From Sycon ciliatum (Eukaryota > Porifera > Calcarea > Leucosolenida > Sycettidae): a stretch of DNA of 64,000 bases. The DNA is taken from positions 14,678,204 to 14,742,203 of the forward strand of contig NC_088647.1 in the NCBI RefSeq assembly GCF_964019385.1, written 5' to 3'. A model generated the notes under the pieces. The model was not told the DNA's origin, made no database searches, and worked only from the letters and a program-made list of their open reading frames with translations. The position numbers and the translations under genes were made by a program. How positions within the stretch are numbered: the first letter of the stretch is position 1; the number at the start of each line of letters is the position of its first letter. Shown in pieces: positions 1-9,673 of the stretch.

Positions 1-191
1 CTGTTTTAGGTCGCATATGATTCTTTATTCCAGATAATATGCCCGCGTGTGCTGTTGCTGCTGCTGCTGCTGCTACACTAGCAGTATAGTTAGTTCCATC
101 CCTGTTTCTGTGGCCGTCCTATCGCTGTAGTCATCACCACTGTTGCTTGACCTAACAAATTCTTTGCCCGCCTTGTCTTATTTGTCTTCAG

Positions 192-407
192 ACAAGCGAT
201 ACCGGAGTACGTCGGCGCCCTAACCCTGCCACCTCCAGTAGCCCTAAGCCTGCTGCAACCGCGCCAGCCCCCAAACCTGAAGTAACCGCGCCACAACACA
301 AAACAGCTGTTCGGGAACAGCAGCAGCAGATGAGTCTACCGATGTTTGCCGTTGCCGGAATTGTCGTTATTCTTCTGGGTTGGTTCTTGGGAAGTGTGCT
401 CTTTTGA
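192..407 (+). CDS. Tail-anchored membrane protein, last coding exon (VAP-like?)
   Basis: This is the terminal coding exon of a gene that starts left of the window. A pyrimidine-rich tract ending TTCAG is followed by 71 codons and TGA. The first ~45 residues are a Pro/Ala/Thr-rich linker, then comes a QQQQ run, then a single hydrophobic helix of about 20 residues (MFAVAGIVVILLGWFLGSVL) that ends at the C-terminus. A C-terminal helix with only one or two residues after it is the layout of a tail-anchored protein of the ER or outer mitochondrial membrane. VAPA/VAPB proteins have a similar linker plus a GxxxG-type membrane helix, and GWFLG is present here. The MSP domain that would prove this is outside the window, so the family name is a guess. 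Membrane anchoring itself is well supported. Confidence 0.55.
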   Translation, partial: TSDTGVRRRPNPATSSSPKPAATAPAPKPEVTAPQHKTAVREQQQQMSLPMFAVAGIVVILLGWFLGSVLF

Positions 408-656
408 ATAGACCGAATCGTACCCTTTCCTTGGCCTTTCTTCTCGCTCTGATTTGGTCTTCTTTTCAAGTGTCCTGCAGCAAAGGAGGGACTTCCGGTG
501 GAGGTTGACCATATATAATAATTATTCTTTCTGGGGACTTTGCTTGGATCAAGACCTATTCGGCGGCATGGCTGTCTTTTGCACACTGTAGACCAAGTGT
601 TGGCCCTGCATTGTGTTAATAATTTGTGACGTATGTGCTTTCTATCTCCGTCTCTT

Positions 657-692
<36 letters not shown>

Positions 693-2067
693 CCACCTGC
701 CTCTTTTTTTACGCCCTTTTCTCAGCATTTGTACTACTAACAGCCGATGGATTTATAGAGTATGTGTATGTGTTCTAGGTCTGTTTTGTCCTGGGCACTG
801 GTAGTGTGTTGCCAAAGCAACCATCGCTCTCCTATGGATCATTTTTATCAGCTTGCTCCTAATTGCACTGGTACACCGGGCTTGGTTCTGATTTGCAATT
901 ATTATTATTGTTGTCCGCCGTGTCTGCTGTTGGGCTAGCTTGAGCGCTGATGCAATACTTCTTGTTTGGTGCTGGGAACACGGCTGCTCTAACATTGGCT
1001 TGCCTTCTGTGCACACTAGCGATAAATCCAATTGAAATGTGGTTTTTGATGGATCTAATGGTACATATACAGCACCTGGAAATTGATCATTGCTGCCTGA
1101 CCACTCCATGCAGGAAACACTGTATGAAAAATATGTTATGCATCACGAATTTCGTGATCGAGACCATTTTTTGGTTTGCGAACTTTCGCCTTTTTCGTTC
1201 CTGAAAAGCAGTCGAAACACAAATCATGAATTCGTGTCAGGACCGTAAGGCGAGACCAACATAAAATCGAGATTCCCGGGCAGGACCCATCTGAAATTGG
1301 TGCGGGCGGGCGAATTTTTATTTTTCCTATGCGTGTATGCATGGCATGCTGAACTTTTTACAGTATTTTCCGGTATTTTTTTTACAGACAACAGGTACGT
1401 GATTTACCCGTACCCGTACAATTTCTTTTGTATTTCGGCCAACGACAGCCCTGAGTCGTACAAGCCCAGGTTTGTGTTACACCATGTCACAGATCTACTC
1501 GCACGATCAGTACTGTACACAATACGAACTGTTCAAAAAAAAAAAAAAATGCCTTCGGCTCGATTTTGGTGCGGGAGGGACCGGGAATCTCTTTTTTTTT
1601 TGATCTCGCCTAATGAATGAATTGACTACAGTCCATTCATAAAAAGATGGGCTCTGGCTCTGGCGAGCTCCCGTATTTGGCGGTTTTTCGTGATTTCATC
1701 GTACACAGTGCAGTGCTGCGAACTTTGAAATTTGAAAAAGGGTGCCTGAACTGGGGTTCGAACCGCAGAATGCACTGTTGCCAGGCGGGGTCAAACGGCC
1801 TGGATTTTGATGGTTTTCCCAATTCTGTGCTTTTGGGGCAAAACCTGGCCGAAATCCTATTCTTGCTATGGCTTGCTTTTTGGACAAAAAAACTTCAGAA
1901 ACATAATTGGAAGAGGATTCCATAGGGGATTGCCAAAAAAAATTCTAAAAAAACTCAAAGTTTGACCCATTTATGGCCAAAAGCTAGAAGTTCATTTTTT
2001 TCTGAATGGACTGTAAGTTGTATTTTCTCAAATTATTTGTCTGCACACGTGTATGACCTGTCAATAA

Positions 2068-2507
2068 CACGTCTGTCCCCCGTGAATTCCGCGGTTCCGC
2101 GGACTGTAGAATTTCCGCAGAATCCAATAGTGTCCGCAGAATTCAGAAATTCCCGCATAATGTTGCAGAAAAGAGTGAAAAACTGTTTTTTCTGGAGATT
2201 TGGGTGTGTGTTTTACAGCCAGAGCAACCTGCTCATGACTTTTCAAATTCAACTTGCCGTATATTTTGGAGATTTCAACTATTCTTTTATCAGGATTTCG
2301 CATAGCTTTGGTTAAGAATTATGGACAGCAGATTTTGGTTGGGTTGCTTCGATCTGTTTTCACGCTCAACTTCCTTGCAGAATTGCCGCAGAATATAGAA
2401 TGATTTGCAGAACTCGCACAGAATTTACTGTTTTTACTTTTTAGCCGCAGAATTCTGCACGGAATTTCTGATATTCTGCCGCAGAATTCACGAGGGGCAG
2501 ACAAGTG
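2068..2507. mobile_element. MITE with CACGTCTGTCC-type inverted ends
   Basis: The left end CACGTCTGTCCCCCGTGAAT and the right end ATTCACGAGGGGCAGACAAG are near-perfect inverted repeats. The interior repeats the words CCGCAGAATT and CCGCGG many times. There is no transposase frame, so this is a non-autonomous DNA element. The superfamily is not assigned. Confidence 0.6.
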
Positions 2508-2654
2508 CGATTTCTGTTTGCCAATCCTCATCATACTGCGAATTTCGTCACTCAACTTCCGTTGGAGTGCGAACGCGATATTCGTCTCTTTTTTTATTTG
2601 TGTATTTTGAAGTCACTATTTTTGGACGGGATTCCCTTCGAAGCTTCGTTAGGA

Positions 2655-2885
2655 GCCGTCCATAATTATCTATCTTTTACACGAAGAGAAAAAGTTTCGT
2701 ATATGGGTGTGTGGGTCAAAGGGGAGTTTCGTTTTAAAAATTATTGATATGTGAGACATCAAGGCATTCTTGCTGTCAAGTCAATCTATTTTTCGTTCAG
2801 GGGGTGGGTGGGTGGGGGAGGGTCCAAACTAAACTTTTTTGTTTCGTGAAAATTATCGCTAATGCCGGATAGCCCCTTATGCGCT
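2655..2885. repeat. Dispersed repeat, copy 1 (partner at 16565-16790)
   Basis: Begins AGGAGCCGTCCATAATTATC and ends GCCGGATAGCCCCTTAT. A second copy near 16565-16790 starts AGGGACCGTCC and ends CCCGGACGGCCCCTTA. The outer 11 or so bases are inverted with respect to each other, which suggests a MITE. Both copies share G-rich and TTTCGTTT words. Confidence 0.5.
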
Positions 2886-3140
2886 TTTATGAGAACCAAT
2901 TACCATGCAGCATGCTGTAAAGTGCCGCGAGAGCGCCCTGGCCTGGCTGTGGTCGAAAGCCGGATCTAAACTACCGGTAGTTGTGTTTGGTGTATTCTAC
3001 AACTCGCGCCACTCAAAATGAGTTCTTATAGCACGTTCTTAGAAACAAAGTGCATGGGCATCACAGTCATATGGATTGTGTTCCAACTTATCTTAGGAAA
3101 CAGTTATGCCTATTACCAAGAGTTTATATACTCTTGCTAT

Positions 3141-3493
3141 TAGGGAGGTTTAGTCCCACGTAACGGATACGGGAACGTGGTTGATACACGTAAAGTTCCT
3201 GCAATGGACCCACATTCACAATGTTGTTTTTAGTCACACGGAACAAACAAAAGAATGAAGCGAAAGGCCCAAACTGACTCAAAGACGAAGCTCATCGAAT
3301 ATTTTGATTTCATGCATGCTTCGGAAACTTCTTCAGATGAGCACCCTCACAGCTCGCACAATGCGCTCCATTCTGATTTTCACCCACGTTCTGGCAGAAC
3401 GTGGGTGAGCCTCTCCATACACGGTATGACTGTTATGAATTAGAAAACGTCTGTACGTGGTTCACACGGATTACGTGGGACTAAACCTCCCTA
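3141..3493. mobile_element. MITE with TAGGGAGGTTTAGTCCCACG ends
   Basis: The left end TAGGGAGGTTTAGTCCCACG is matched in reverse at the right by CGTGGGACTAAACCTCCCTA. An internal hairpin near 3380-3403 repeats CCCACGTTCTG and CAGAACGTGGG. No long open frame is present, so it is non-autonomous. About 350 bp long. Confidence 0.8.
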
Positions 3494-3763
3494 CTACCGT
3501 ATAGGGTATACGGCACGAATAGAAGCCCCGGGGCTCTATTTTTCCAGAGGACACTGTCACTTTGAGGGGATTTTATTTTTTTAAATAGAAACATCCTTCC
3601 TGCTGATCAGTACATGCACATGATTCAGTGACTGCGCTCGATCATTGTACGGTAGCTACCCATGACTGCAGTTTGTGTGCAATAAGTGAAAAAACGTTGC
3701 ATGTGCATACTGTACACAGTTCATGCACTGCACTGCATCGCATGGGCTTTGCGTGCTCAATAC

Positions 3764-4050
3764 GGAGGATTAGCAAGACGAAATTCGCGTTCGCTCTCCA
3801 AGGAAAGTCGAACTCAGGGACGGAATTCGCGTTATGAGAAGGATTAGCAAACAGAATTCGCACATGCATGACGTTGACACGACGTACATTGTGTACAGAC
3901 AGTACAGCGTGGTAAATTTATGACTGCCCTGACACGAATCCGCGATTCGTGTTCCCGACTACTTTTCCGAACAAAAAATGCGAAAGTTCGCAATCCAGTT
4001 TGCGAACTGAAAAATGTTTGCTAACACGAATTTCGTCTTGCTAATCCTCT
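3764..4050. mobile_element. MITE with GAGGATTAGCAAGACGAAAT ends
   Basis: GGATTAGCAAGACGAAATTCG at the left is inverted as CGAATTTCGTCTTGCTAATCC at the right. Partial internal copies of the same word (near 3838 and 3935) suggest a rearranged or nested insertion of the same family. No transposase. Confidence 0.65.
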
Positions 4051-4599
4051 ACAGAACAACAAGGACAATCAAGGCTTGTTTGCTGCTACTTTAAGTTTCA
4101 TGCTTACGCAATCATCAGGCAACATGAAGATCGGGTGCCGACCATGCCGGTATATATGCCAGGAGAGGGTGGTATAAAAAGCTGTGTGAGACTGTGGGGG
4201 CTAGCGCAGTAGCGGTGATGTTTTAGGCAGGGGGCTGTGTGCAGAGTGTGTGGTTGTTGAAGGCAGGGGCTAGCAGTGCGAGCGCGAAGTGTGTGGCTGG
4301 TGTGGGCAGGAGGTGGTGAACAATGCGTGTGGATGTTGTAGGCAGGAGGCTGTAGAGCTAGCAGTGTAATAAAAGCGCAATGCAAATGGATATGTCTGGT
4401 GTGGGCAGGGTGTTATGAGCAAGGTGTGTGAACGTGAATGGTGTGGGCAGGAGGCTGTGGAGACATGTTTAGGTGACACCGTGGTTTTTTAGGAGATACT
4501 TGTTCTCGTGTCGGCACTTGCTAATCCTCCGTAATTATAGCCCCAGGCTTTTATATGAGAAAGGGCTTTGTTATTCCCATTCCCTCTCACAGACGGGCT

Positions 4600-5030
4600 C
4601 TATTCTGTCCCTTTGGGAAAACGCGGCCAATAATTCAAAATTCCGCGGGGGGAAAAGGGGGGTTTTCTGCGGTAAAATCAAAAATCTGCGGCACTTTCTG
4701 CAAGTTTTCACCCTCCTTGTAGAGGATATGACAACTAGTTGCAGGAAGGAGCACTTTTCACACTATCCTTTGCAGTCACAAACTCACATGAGAGTGAAGA
4801 ATTTTGGAGATCCTGCACTCACCCACACTGGCAAGAGCATAATGTGCTCCAACAGATCGCGAAGTAGTTTTTCTGCTGCTTTCTGAGTAGTAATTTTACT
4901 AATTTACCCTAAAAAATTCAAATTCCGCGGGCAAAAGTGTAGATTCCGTGATTTCCGCGGATGATAGAAATTTCTGCGAAATTTGCCGCGACCGCGGAAT
5001 CGCGTTTTTCCAAGGGGACAGTCTATTTGA
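4600..5030. mobile_element. MITE with CTGTCCCTTTGGGAAAACGC ends
   Basis: Left CTGTCCCTTTGGGAAAACGCGG pairs with right CGCGTTTTTCCAAGGGGACAG, with one or two mismatches. The interior carries the same CCGCGG and TTCTGCG words as the element at 2068-2507, so the two families may be related. Confidence 0.6.
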
Positions 5031-5281
5031 GAGGGGCTTGTATTCGAGCGCGTACGGTAATAATAGTCAATGTCCAATAACAATGGCATAAAAGTCACAC
5101 ATTATCACATATCACACACAGATCTCAATGAAACAGATCAAGACTAGCGCCAGATATCTGCCTACACGCACTTCTAATGGCTCAGCTAAAAGCCGGCCTT
5201 GAAATTCCGAGCCTCAAAAACGGCCAATTACTTGCCGGTGCAACAGAAATAATAGATGTTGCACATGCCCACAATCATGCC

Positions 5282-5282
<1 letters not shown>

Positions 5283-5320
<38 letters not shown>
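5283..5320. repeat. (CA)n microsatellite
   Basis: An uninterrupted run of about 19 CA units just downstream of the RPS21 poly(A) region. Confidence 0.95.
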
Positions 5321-5322
<2 letters not shown>

Positions 5323-5348
5323 GAATAGGATTTCTTTTTCAAAAAACG

Positions 5349-5354
5349 TTTATT
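5349..5354 (-). terminator. Poly(A) signal of RPS21
   Basis: Canonical AATAAA on the minus strand, 15 nt after the proposed RPS21 stop codon. It supports the choice of the very short last exon. A signal this close to the stop fits the short 3' UTRs usual for ribosomal protein mRNAs. Confidence 0.65.
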
Positions 5355-5368
5355 TCCGCTGGTACATC

Positions 5369-7454
5369 TTACTGAGCAAGTCTGCAGAATGAACAAAAGG
5401 CAAACACAGTACACAACAGAACACTACTCAGCCACCACAGAATCAAGATGAGAAAGGACTGCAGATGGGTAAGCAAAATAAGTACTACTGCCAGACAAAA
5501 AACTTCATTACTTTCTTACTTCCATTCTAAGGAGTTACTGAGTCTAAGAAAATTTGTTCAGCCGAACAAAAATCCTTCTAAAGCCCGATTCATACTTCAT
5601 GTCGCGTACGGGAAACCCATCGCGCGACGGGTTTCCCGTACGCGACATGAAGTATGAATCGGGCTTAAGGGGGGGGGGGGGGGGGGGGGGCATACTTCTT
5701 CATAGTATGACCACTATTATACTTTTTTTAGTACTACAGTCGTCGCCAAAAAAATCCGGCCAGTGCCATGGTGCCTGTCGCATGCATGCATTTACAGTAG
5801 TATAGAGGGTCTACCAGCACAGCACTGAACTAAAACAGTCCGCGCTGCACTCTGCCTGCATGCTGCAAGTCGAGCACAGCACAGACTGTGCACTGCAGAG
5901 TGCAGGCCTGGCAGCAGAGCAGTCTGGGGTCGCTGAACTCGAACACTCAAACAAAAAACTGTTCTACCTTGATGACGGGCCACACTCGAAAATTTTGTGA
6001 ACATTTCAAGTGACATACATGTATGCAGAAAAAAGACCATAGTTACCATTCACTTAAGTACAAAAGAAATCGATACAGTGCAAGTTTCATTCGTTCAATT
6101 CACCAGAACTGATAGGTCAATTGAAGTCACACATTTTGTTCTACAGGCACTAGAACTCCAAATAAGAACACTCAAGGATTTGTTATACTTGGCTACGGTA
6201 CATTAGATATGTAACATATGCATGTGGAAGCACACAAGTGTCATGGACCAAGTGTCTGTAGTGACAACAAAACAGAACCCCCCCCCCCCCCCCCCCCCCA
6301 CTGGGCAGAATAATGGTAGGATGAAAATGTCATGTTCATGCTATGAGTGGATTGCAGAAGAAATCCCAACTGCACACATGTTTGAAGCACACAACCGTTA
6401 TTCTGTGTGCATTGTCTGTCCCTGTTCAAAGTATTCCAGCAAGCATGGCAAAGTGTACACGAAGAGTAGAGGACAGGAAGCACATTTAAAAAAAAATGCA
6501 CAGCGGCAAGTGTAACCGAATTCACAGACAAGGCAGGTGATGCTAACGCCAACGACACAGGCTATGAATGTATGCGAGGTGTGTTGAGGGTGTGTTCAGC
6601 ACAACTCTTCTTCTTTAGAAAGCCTGCGATGTTGAGCACTGGCATATGCCTGCTATGCAAGATCGATTAACATATGGTTCCTGAACATAACATACCCGTG
6701 CGTGATTTTATCCTGAGCTGCCAGTCTGTTGAGAGCATCATCAGCCTCACCCTGCAATACAAAAAAACATCCAGACCATATTAGATTTTGGCACTCTGGA
6801 TGAGTTATTTATAGAGAGATGTGCGGCTATCACTGCATGAGTAAACTGTATAAAATCCTTGTTTGCAATGGTGAACAAGAGTGTAAGAGGAAGGGAAAAG
6901 GAAGCTCAAAGCAGAGGTATTGATATGATACGTGTAATGTCGATATTTTTGGATTTCTTTCTGTTAATTTTTTTGTACAATTTATACAATTTCTGGGTGA
7001 ACCTGCTGCCCACATTAGCTTACAGAACTAGAACAAGGATGAATACTACTTTCCATTAAGATTATTTTAGTAACGGATAAGATCAGAACATAGACCTACC
7101 ATTCCGCGGAGGGCACCGCACAGGGCGTAGGTCTTGAAAGTGCCAGTGGCATGACCAGTGGTCTCGTCGATCTACAATGAAAATTCACGACACACGGACA
7201 CTGTCAAATACGGCTCTGGAACAGTCTATAGCTGAACAATATAACTCTTACGTCGGCGACGTTGATCTGGACACTGGCGTGGTCCTTGGCCGAGATCAGG
7301 TTGTTCGTGTAGGAACTGCAGCCATACAAAGCAAGAATTGGATCCAGATCTTCAGCTTCTACAACCCGAGTGTCTCTTATGTGATTCGCGTTTACGCTAC
7401 TCACCACTTCCTGGGGCAGTAGATGTCAACATTCTCTCCTGCTTCGTTCTGCAT
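5369..7454 (-). CDS. RPS21: 40S ribosomal protein S21 (eS21), complete
   Basis: Structural protein of the small ribosomal subunit. Coding exons on the minus strand are 7405-7454, 7252-7315, 7100-7171, 6696-6751 and 5369-5381. All junctions are GT-AG and keep phase, giving 84 residues against 83 in human. The start reads MQNEAGENVDIYCPRK, a close match to the family N-terminus. The hallmark AKDHASVQINVAD follows, then GTFKTYALCGALRGMGEADD, the family's KTYAICGAIRRMGESDD block. The last exon adds only four residues, ending HGLAQ where human ends in SKNF. It was chosen because its acceptor (TTCTGCAG) restores phase and AATAAA follows at once. Oddities are the replacement of the usual SASNRIIGAKDH by SYTNNLISAKDH and a longer ID-to-FKTY loop (TTGHATG). 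Read-through of exon 4 into a nine-residue tail is the alternative ending. Confidence 0.93.
5582..5665. mobile_element. 84-bp near-perfect palindrome, TAA flanked
   Basis: Arms 5582-5618 and 5629-5665 are 37-bp perfect inverted copies separated by ATCGCGCGAC. The element is flanked on both sides by TAA, the target site of PIF/Harbinger elements. It lies in the last RPS21 intron-to-3' region only 200 bp upstream of exon 5, next to a run of about 22 G at 5669-5690. Confidence 0.85.
6279..6299. repeat. Poly(C) run in RPS21 intron 4
   Basis: A homopolymer of about 21 C. Runs of this length recur through the window, for example at 27704-27726, 30659-30682, 41558-41574 and 54859-54884 (the last as G). 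Confidence 0.9.
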
Positions 7455-7560
7455 CTTGATTTGCGATGAAGAAAACACCACTACAACGAAACTGTTGCTC
7501 TTCTTGCACCAAGTGGAATGGGAAAGGGAGGCGAAAGACTAGGCGACGCCATTTTGACTT
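7455..7560 (-). promoter_or_regulatory. RPS21 5' UTR and likely core promoter
   Basis: On the minus strand, AAAATGGCGTCG (a YY1-type site common at the start of housekeeping genes) lies about 85-100 nt before the RPS21 ATG. A pyrimidine-rich stretch (CTTTCGCCTCCCTTTCCC) follows. Ribosomal protein mRNAs usually start at such a 5' TOP tract. The exact start site cannot be read from sequence. Confidence 0.4.
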
Positions 7561-7631
7561 TTGTTCTCGTAAATATTTCAGGAAATTCTGCAATATGGCT
7601 GATTAATGTCGTCACTGCATGCACTTCCCAT

Positions 7632-7659
7632 CAGGGAGTCGTCAATTGACGACTCCCTG
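7632..7659. repeat. 28-bp perfect palindrome, CAGGGAGTCGT family
   Basis: Reads CAGGGAGTCGTCAA and then its exact reverse complement. A second copy is at 37380-37406. The outer bases match the longer AAAATACC palindromes found at 8548, 18769 and 45749. Confidence 0.85.
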
Positions 7660-8112
7660 CTTCCCATCACAAGCATTATTCTAAACGTCAGCGCAGTGCA
7701 GGCGTTGAGTACGAGTCTTTGCGATGCCAGTCAATCGTTTCTGCTCAGTTTATTGGCATAATTTGGTGGCGAAAGATGCCCTTCTAAATAATTCGTCGTC
7801 TACTGCAGTCCATCACCACTGGCACTGAGCACGGCATCAGCGCCGTAACTACAGAGTACAGTCGAAGTGAGGCGCGTATGTACTTTTTTCTCTCAGAAAA
7901 TGTCACTTTTATTCGCACATAATTCTCCACCCTGACATATAGGGCCTGTACGAATAGGCTATACTAGTACTAGTACACTGAGTGTAGGGTGGCATTTTAT
8001 GTACATGTACTAGCAAGAGGCCATGGGGCTGGGATAACAATTTCATGTGTATTCTGACTATTCTCACAAGTAAGTTGGTTTCTCGTGGTTGGACACTCGA
8101 AGAAAAGTCTAA

Positions 8113-8495
8113 GGCTGTGTTTACATGAGACATTTCAACCCGGGTCGAGTTCAGCCCGGGTTGAAAGTCTGTACGATAGACAAAATAGGTGAGCGTTTAC
8201 ATGAAGACAGTTGACCCGGGTCAAATACTGATATGCCGCCGAAAGTCCACTTCTAGAGTCCTGTATGGTCACGTGAATCCGTTCGCGCGAAAATTGCATG
8301 TGCAGTGCTGTTCAAACCTGGCGCGAGATACGCACAGAAGTACGTTTCTACGATTTTCTTGACCCGGGGCGAAATTTCAACCTGGGTCAAGCGCAATGGG
8401 TCATGTAAACGCGCCATTCATTTTGTGCACATGGCGGGTTGAAATCTGACCCGGGTCGAACTCAACCCGGTGAAACGCCTCATGTAAACACAGCC
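8113..8495. mobile_element. Harbinger-like MITE, TAA target duplication
   Basis: Ends GGCTGTGTTTACATGAG and CTCATGTAAACACAGCC are perfect inverted copies, flanked directly by TAA on both sides. Sub-terminal AACCCGGGT and ACCCGGGTT words are repeated throughout. No transposase frame. The TAA duplication and GG(G/C) ends fit PIF/Harbinger. Confidence 0.85.
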
Positions 8496-8547
8496 TAAAA
8501 ATAATGTTTGATGCCGTGCATTCTGCATCTAAGCACATGCTACACTG

Positions 8548-8585
8548 CAGTGAGTCGTAAAATACCGGTATTTTATGACTCACTG
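8548..8585. repeat. 38-bp palindrome centred on ACCGGT
   Basis: CAGTGAGTCGTAAAATACC is followed by its reverse complement with a single mismatch. Same core (GTAAAATACCGGTATTTTAC) as the palindrome at 18769-18800. Confidence 0.8.
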
Positions 8586-9096
8586 CTACACTGCTTTAAA
8601 AATATCGGACTACTTTTAAAAAGTACTTGGAAGTGCATGCCCAATGCCATTTTGGCCAGCCGGGGTTTAATAGTCAGCCCTGGAAAATATTGCTTGCAAT
8701 GCATGTGGTCACGGGTCCGTAATTTGTAGAAGTGTTTGAAATGTTCAGCACCTGTGGCTGGGGTGGCCAAGGAATGCCACAGCGCGTATGTACACGTGGA
8801 CACTACAGCGTTGTCAATAGTCCACAGCACTTACTACTAAAGATGGATCAAGATCTGACAGAGAGGGGTTTTGGTACAAATATGTCGCCAACTTGCAACT
8901 GCACGTGAAATCCTACCACAATGGTGGCGCGCTCTCGTACTGTGCCAACATGGCATGCGAGCACACCACCCTCAAAGCATGGACAGTGCATGCATTCATA
9001 TCTACAACTGCTGTACTGCGGAAACAAGTACCGACCGTATCTTGCAGCGGGTACACCATGAACAGTGGGGAGGCTTACAAAATTGAAGTTTCAATA

Positions 9097-9672
9097 CAGT
9101 AAAACCTGTCAAGGCGACCACTCGGATAAGGCGACCACCTGTCCTAGAAGACCGCTGAAATCAGCACCAAGAGATGCTATTTCCAGTCAAATGACCCTGG
9201 ATAAGGAGACCACCTGGTACCAGAGACCAGGGGCGCGTTTGGTTGGTACGAACTAGAACAGGATTCACCAGAACAGCGCGTTTGGTTGGGACCGCACCTG
9301 TTCTGGGTCGGCCAGAACATGTTCTGCTTGCTCCGGCCTCGAGGCCGGAGCAGACCGAGCAGTTTCACTTTTTCACAGTGAAACCTGGCGGGAACATCAA
9401 TTTTGGTCCCAGATGATCACCTGCATACACTTTTGGGTTGGATTCGTCGTACCGTACAAAGTGACCATGGTGACCCATACACATTTTGAAGAATGCACCA
9501 AGTTTGGCACATTTTTCCACAAAAATGTGCTCGGTTTCTGGAGTACCGTTTGGTTGGCATGAGGCTGCTCCATGTGCACCAGCTGTTCGATCCTGTTCTA
9601 GATCGTACCAACCAAACGCACCCCAGGTTTCGAAGGTCCCTTGAGCGGTCGTCTTAGACAGGTTTCACTGTA
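9097..9672. mobile_element. Tigger-like MITE (TA, CAGTAAAACCTGTC ends), interrupted
   Basis: The left end TACAGTAAAACCTGTC and right end GACAGGTTTCACTGTA are inverted copies flanked by TA, the signature of Tc1/mariner-pogo (Tigger) elements. It is split by the element at 9231-9623. A shorter sibling at 42670-42848 has the same ends, and another begins at 63899. Confidence 0.75.
9231..9623. mobile_element. MITE nested inside the Tigger-like element
   Basis: GGGCGCGTTTGGTTGG at the left pairs with CCAACCAAACGCACCC at the right. The flanks are CAG on both sides, a possible 3-bp target duplication. Inner ends repeat GAACTAGAACAGG and CCTGTTCTAGATC. It interrupts the outer element, so it is the younger insertion. 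Confidence 0.8.
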
Positions 9673-9673
9673 C

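Larger units (their letters stand above)
408..5368. other. Intergenic region, repeat-filled
   Basis: I see no convincing coding exon here. It contains a (CT)n tract at about 659-687 and at least four inverted-repeat elements, listed separately. Sequence near 1138-1210 resembles the ends of the element at 3764-4050 (CACGAATTTCGT motifs), so it is probably a related fragment. A degenerate GTGTGGGCAGGAGGCTGT-type minisatellite lies at about 4200-4465. The open frames in this stretch are short and show no codon bias or family resemblance. Confidence 0.6.
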
